From Cryptoclostridium sp964637365 (GTDB lineage Bacteria; Bacillota; Dehalobacteriia; UBA7702): a stretch of DNA of 64,000 nt. Below, in pieces: positions 60,490-64,000 of this stretch. Both the position numbers and the translations under genes were made by a program. The first letter of the stretch is position 1. The number at the start of each line of letters is the position of its first letter. Where the stretch lies: positions 38,149 through 102,148 of the forward strand of contig CAZWWH010000003.1 of assembly GCA_964637365.1 (NCBI GenBank), written 5' to 3'. The notes under the pieces were generated by a model that worked only from the letters and a program-made list of their open reading frames with translations, searched no databases and was not told the origin of the DNA.

Positions 60490-60670
60490 CGTTGTCCGCT
60501 TGTCCGCAAATTTCTTAAAAAATAGTTATCCGCAAAGTTATCCGTAATTGATGAAAAGATTTCTTCCTATAATATATGTATTTTAGAGAGTTCTCAGTTA
60601 TTCACCTTTATCCCCAAAAAAAGCCCACATGAATTAATTTTTCATTTTTTTTGTGTGGATAACCTCGGTT
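60490..60670. other. Upstream half of bipartite oriC (DnaA-box cluster)
   Basis: DnaA boxes: TTATCCGCA (60526-60534), TTATCCGTA (60538-60546), TTATCCCCA (about 60608) and a perfect TGTGGATAA (60654-60662), in AT-rich DNA upstream of dnaA. The surrounding region 60170-60868 holds no gene I can support and includes the dnaA leader. Confidence 0.8.
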
Positions 60671-60868
60671 GTGTTTTTTCGCAAATTTTGCTAAACTAAG
60701 GTTCCAAGATCATTCTTCCTTTTCCGGCATTCTATTTGCACCGCGGACAAGCCAAGATCAGACACAAAAAAAAGGGAGCAGGCTTTGTCAAATTTTCCGG
60801 AAGCAATGGTTTTTCTCCCCTATGATGAAAAAACTGCCTTTCATCAACTAAAATAGGAGGTAACTCAA

Positions 60869-62275
60869 TTGACCAACCCTGTAAGCGCTTTGAGCGCCAA
60901 TACCTTAGAACAATGGAACCGTTTTTGGAAAGAAACCTTGATTCTTATTCGCGATAATGAAAACATCATTAAAAACAGTTACGAAACTTGGTTAGAACCC
61001 CTAGATGTAGTGGATTATCAAAAAGGCATTCTCTTTTTAGACGCCCACAATTACTTCATCCGAGATTGGGTTGACAATAATTATAAAGAAGTCATTCAAC
61101 GATATTTGAAAAAACACTCCGACAACACCGTTACCAAAGCCGCCATCGTGGTTACAAACCCAGATGGATCTTACAGCTACACTCAGGAGGACGAGGAGGA
61201 AATCAAATCTCCGGAGCCTCCCACACCGGAACGGCCCTTTGTGAGCCCTAGTATTTTCAATCCCAAATATACTTTTGATTCCTTTGTAGTGGGGGATAAT
61301 AACCGCTTTGCCCATGCCGCCGCTATGGCTGTGGCCGAAGCGCCGGGCCGCGGCTATAATCCCATGCTGTTTTTCGGCGGCGTGGGATTGGGAAAAACCC
61401 ATCTCATGCAGGCCATCGGCAATTTTATTACCGAAACCGACCGCCATGCCAACGTGGGATACTTCTCCTCGGAGCAGTTTATCAATGAATGGATCACCGC
61501 CATTCGCCACAAAACCACTGAGGAATTTCAAAAGAAATATCGCAATTACGACGCCCTTCTCATCGACGATATTCAATTTTTTGAAGGCAAGGACAGCTGC
61601 CAGGAGGAATTCTTCCATACCTTTAACGCCCTTTACGAAGGAAATAAGCAAATCGTTTTAAGCGCCGACCGGCCCCTGCGGGAAATCGCCAATTTGGAAG
61701 ACCGCCTCATCAGCCGTTTCAGCGGCGGACTCACCACGGAGCTGATGCCGCCCAACCTGGAAACTCGTATTGCCATCTTAAAAAATAAAGCCAAAAACGA
61801 AAATATCTACGTTGACGGCGATGAACCCCTCTTTTACATCGCCAACCGGGTGGATTCCAATATCCGTGCCCTGGAAGGGGCTCTCAACCGAGTCGTGGCC
61901 TTTTCCAAAATCAACGGCTCCAAAATTACCTTGGAGCTCACCGCCAAGGCCCTGGAAAATATCGTAGCCGAAAGCAAGCTGAAAACCATCACTGTCGAAG
62001 CTATTCAGCAGGTTACCGCCCAATATTTCAATATCAAGGTCGAAGACCTCAAGGGCAGCAAGCGCAGCAACGCCATTGCCTACCCACGGCAAATCGCGAT
62101 GTATTTATGCCGCCAATTTACCGACCTCACCTTCCAGGAAATCGGCATGGAATTCGGCAACCGCCACCATTCCACTGTCATGCATGCCCAAAACGAAATT
62201 GACAAGCAGGTCAATACCGACCCGAAAACGAAAAAATACGTCGATGAAATCACCAGCCAAATCAAAAAAATGTGA
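60869..62275 (+). CDS. dnaA: Chromosomal replication initiator DnaA
   Basis: 468 residues from TTG, seven bases after AGGAGGT. Domain III: Walker A 'FFGGVGLGKTHLMQAIGNFI', 'ALLIDDIQFFEGKDSCQEEFF'. Domain IV ends with 'GMEFGNRHHSTVMHA', the DnaA-box binding signature. A short acidic, Pro-rich domain II. It opens the adjacent origin. Confidence 0.98.
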   Translation: MTNPVSALSANTLEQWNRFWKETLILIRDNENIIKNSYETWLEPLDVVDYQKGILFLDAHNYFIRDWVDNNYKEVIQRYLKKHSDNTVTKAAIVVTNPDGSYSYTQEDEEEIKSPEPPTPERPFVSPSIFNPKYTFDSFVVGDNNRFAHAAAMAVAEAPGRGYNPMLFFGGVGLGKTHLMQAIGNFITETDRHANVGYFSSEQFINEWITAIRHKTTEEFQKKYRNYDALLIDDIQFFEGKDSCQEEFFHTFNALYEGNKQIVLSADRPLREIANLEDRLISRFSGGLTTELMPPNLETRIAILKNKAKNENIYVDGDEPLFYIANRVDSNIRALEGALNRVVAFSKINGSKITLELTAKALENIVAESKLKTITVEAIQQVTAQYFNIKVEDLKGSKRSNAIAYPRQIAMYLCRQFTDLTFQEIGMEFGNRHHSTVMHAQNEIDKQVNTDPKTKKYVDEITSQIKKM

Positions 62276-62399
62276 AGCGTGACGCTTCACCCATAGTATT
62301 ATCTACGTTATCAAAATAAGTCTATATATGATCGTTCTATGCTTTGGACACTTAAAGCACAAGAAGCATCCAGGCGTCTAACCATGGCAAATCATGCCA

Positions 62400-62640
62400 A
62401 GGGAACAAATGTGGATAGAATGAATCCACATTCCTCATCCCATCCACATTTCCATCTATGGATAACCTTTTTTCGGAAAAATCACGGCTGATTCATCCGC
62501 ATTCCATCCATAGCCTGTCCAAAACCAATCCATAGACAAAAACCGCCAAAATACAGGCAAAACGCACCCTTATCCTAAAATTCACACCCCTTATTATTGT
62601 TATTATCTATTTTATATTAATATTATTATCAAGGAGAACA
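62400..62640. other. Downstream half of oriC: DnaA boxes and DNA-unwinding element
   Basis: Dense DnaA-box-like motifs: TGTGGATAG (62410), AATCCACA (62423), CATCCACAT (62441), TATGGATAA (62457-62465) and ATCCATAG twice. They are followed by an A+T-only-like tract of about 45 bases (62590-62632) suited to unwinding, just before dnaN. Confidence 0.85.
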
Positions 62641-62642
62641 TC

Positions 62643-63764
62643 ATGAAAATTAAATGTGAAAAAGAAAGTCTCCTCAAGGGACTTCAAGCGGTTTACCGCG
62701 CCGTCTCCACGAAAAACACCATCTTCGCGTTAAGCGGTATTCTCCTCATTGCCCAGGATGGCGTATTAACCTTTAAAGCTACGGATATGGAAATTGCCAT
62801 TGAGTATAAGGAACAGGACCTCACCATCGAAGAGGAAGGCAGTATCATCGTTCCAGCTCGCTACATCCTGGAAATCGCCAAAAAACTTCCTTCGGAAGAA
62901 GTTACTCTCTTCACCGAAGGTTACACTGTTTATATCCGTTACAGCGGCTCTGAAATTACAATCAACGGCTTGGATCAGGAGGAATTTCCCGCCTTTCCTC
63001 AAGTCAGCGGCGATGTGGCCGGCCGTTTTGATTTGGAGGTTTTCCAAAGAGATATCAAGGAGGTTTCCATTGCCAGCGCCTTGGATGAAAGCCGTCCCGC
63101 CTTTACCGGCGTTCTCTTTGAAATTGAAGGCAAAACCCTTCGCATGGTAGCTACCGACACCCATCGTCTGGCTTTGAAGAACACCTTTTGGGAACCTACC
63201 GGCGAAAAGGACACCGCTTCGGTGCTGATTCCCGCCAAAATTCTTCGGGAGATTTCCAAACTCACCGCTGACGACGACGAATCTGTGGAAGTGGTCATCG
63301 GCAGCCATCAGGTCAGCTTCTCCGTAGGGAACACCCTCTTTATTTCCCGCCTCATTGATGGGAAATTCCCCAATTACCACTCGGTGATTCCTGATGAAAG
63401 CCGCTTTGTGGCTTCGGCGGAAATCGACGTTCACCATTTTCTTTCTACGCTGGATCGGGCCTCCATTATGGTTAAGGACCAAATTCGGGAGCGCGCCGGC
63501 AAAGCCCGTTTGATTTTGGAAAACGAGTCCCTGGCCGTTCATACCCAAAACGTGGAGGTCGGGAAAATTCACGAATCCATTCCCGTGTTCCAGGAGGGGC
63601 AGGACATTGAAGTGGTAGTGAATTCCCGCTACGTTCTGGACGTCCTCAATGTCCTAGGGGAAGAAACCATGGTCATTAAATTTACAGGCCCCAGTACTCC
63701 CATGGTGATGGAAGCGAAGGAAAATAAAGATTACCTCTATTTGACCTTGCCTTTAAAAGCTTAA
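62643..63764 (+). CDS. dnaN: DNA polymerase III beta sliding clamp
   Basis: 373 residues with three clamp domains: 'MKIKCEKESLLKGLQAVYRAVSTKNT' start, 'MVATDTHRLAL' in the middle and the C-terminal 'YLYLTLPLKA' strand. AAGGAG precedes the ATG. It tethers the polymerase to DNA. Confidence 0.97.
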   Translation: MKIKCEKESLLKGLQAVYRAVSTKNTIFALSGILLIAQDGVLTFKATDMEIAIEYKEQDLTIEEEGSIIVPARYILEIAKKLPSEEVTLFTEGYTVYIRYSGSEITINGLDQEEFPAFPQVSGDVAGRFDLEVFQRDIKEVSIASALDESRPAFTGVLFEIEGKTLRMVATDTHRLALKNTFWEPTGEKDTASVLIPAKILREISKLTADDDESVEVVIGSHQVSFSVGNTLFISRLIDGKFPNYHSVIPDESRFVASAEIDVHHFLSTLDRASIMVKDQIRERAGKARLILENESLAVHTQNVEVGKIHESIPVFQEGQDIEVVVNSRYVLDVLNVLGEETMVIKFTGPSTPMVMEAKENKDYLYLTLPLKA

Positions 63765-63833
63765 TTCACGCAGAGGAGCTTTAAAGCAGGTTGCAGATTT
63801 TGTGATATACTTATATAAAAAGTATAAAATAAA

Positions 63834-63870
63834 ACAGCGCCCGGTAAATTATTACCAGGCGCTGGGCTAT
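63834..63870 (+). terminator. dnaN terminator
   Basis: CAGCGCCcGGT...ACCaGGCGCTG hairpin followed by TATTTTT. Confidence 0.8.
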
Positions 63871-63887
63871 TTTTCTGTTAAAAGTAA

Positions 63888-63925
63888 AAAAAGGCCGCGC
63901 CTTTTATTATGGCGCGGCCTTGCGA
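63888..63925 (-). terminator. tuf terminator
   Basis: AAGGCCGCGCC-N8-GGCGCGGCCTT with T-run on the minus strand, about 30 bases after the tuf stop. Confidence 0.88.
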
Positions 63926-63951
63926 GCTGCTTAGAATTATTTTTAAATCAA

Positions 63952-64000
63952 TTATTCTTCGATGTCGGAAACGACGCCGGAACCAACGGTTCTGCCGCCT
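63952..64000 (-). CDS. tuf: Elongation factor Tu (C-terminal 15 residues only)
   Basis: The minus strand from the window edge reads GGRTVGSGVVSDIEE then TAA, the conserved C-terminus of EF-Tu. The rest lies beyond the right edge. It is convergent with dnaN. Confidence 0.93.
   Translation of the reverse strand, partial: GGRTVGSGVVSDIEE

Overview
The window reads as the replication-origin region of an anaerobic Bacillota (Firmicutes; Clostridia or Negativicutes level cannot be resolved here). Support: Bacillota-style dnaA-dnaN with DnaA boxes on both sides of dnaA, parAB with parS sites, mnmEG-rsmG nearby, S-layer-homology (SLH) surface proteins, PadR/HAAS and AzlCD pairs, SstT, and corrinoid-methyltransferase genes. 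One 100-base run of N inside a tandem repeat marks a draft scaffold.

Layout. 1-9.6 kb is a methylamine/betaine-type methyltransferase locus on the minus strand: a sigma-54 activator, a perfect -24/-12 promoter, an ordinary MttB-family protein, a second MttB interrupted by an in-frame UAG exactly where trimethylamine methyltransferase carries pyrrolysine, two APC permeases and an ASKHA corrinoid activator cut by the left edge. 10-15 kb holds a 4Fe-4S protein diverging from a Crp/Fnr regulator, an SLH protein under a 44-bp perfect palindrome, and SstT. 15-20.5 kb holds a PHP-UvrD helicase fusion, an ACT protein and a DUF2284 fusion. 20.8-29.1 kb is an apparent undescribed RiPP locus (lipoprotein, short Cys-containing precursor, HprK-like kinase, radical SAM/SPASM protein), followed by a very large GH20-SLH surface protein. 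tmRNA follows.

30-34 kb: TPP-riboswitch-controlled cytX-thiE-thiD and an iron-type alcohol dehydrogenase. 34-41.5 kb: an SLH protein, guaB, a small membrane protein, a candidate ncRNA, parAB with two parS sites, and a cysteine-desulfurase-like enzyme. 41.7-47 kb: HAD phosphatase, larC, larE and an aminotransferase, then azlCD. 47-53.3 kb: rsmG, mnmG, mnmE, an acyl-ACP thioesterase and a CobW-type GTPase. 53.4-58.8 kb: a tandem repeat with the gap, metNIQ, a small Cys-rich protein and PadR/HAAS. 59-64 kb: recF pointing away from dnaA, the bipartite oriC, dnaA, dnaN and the end of tuf.

Three dispersed intergenic repeat families run through the window. The most striking is a roughly 160-nt core with RNA-like stems (three copies) placed between two palindromes whose sequence differs from copy to copy but matches across each copy. 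The strongest biological stories are the UAG-containing mttB, the RiPP locus and this repeat family.
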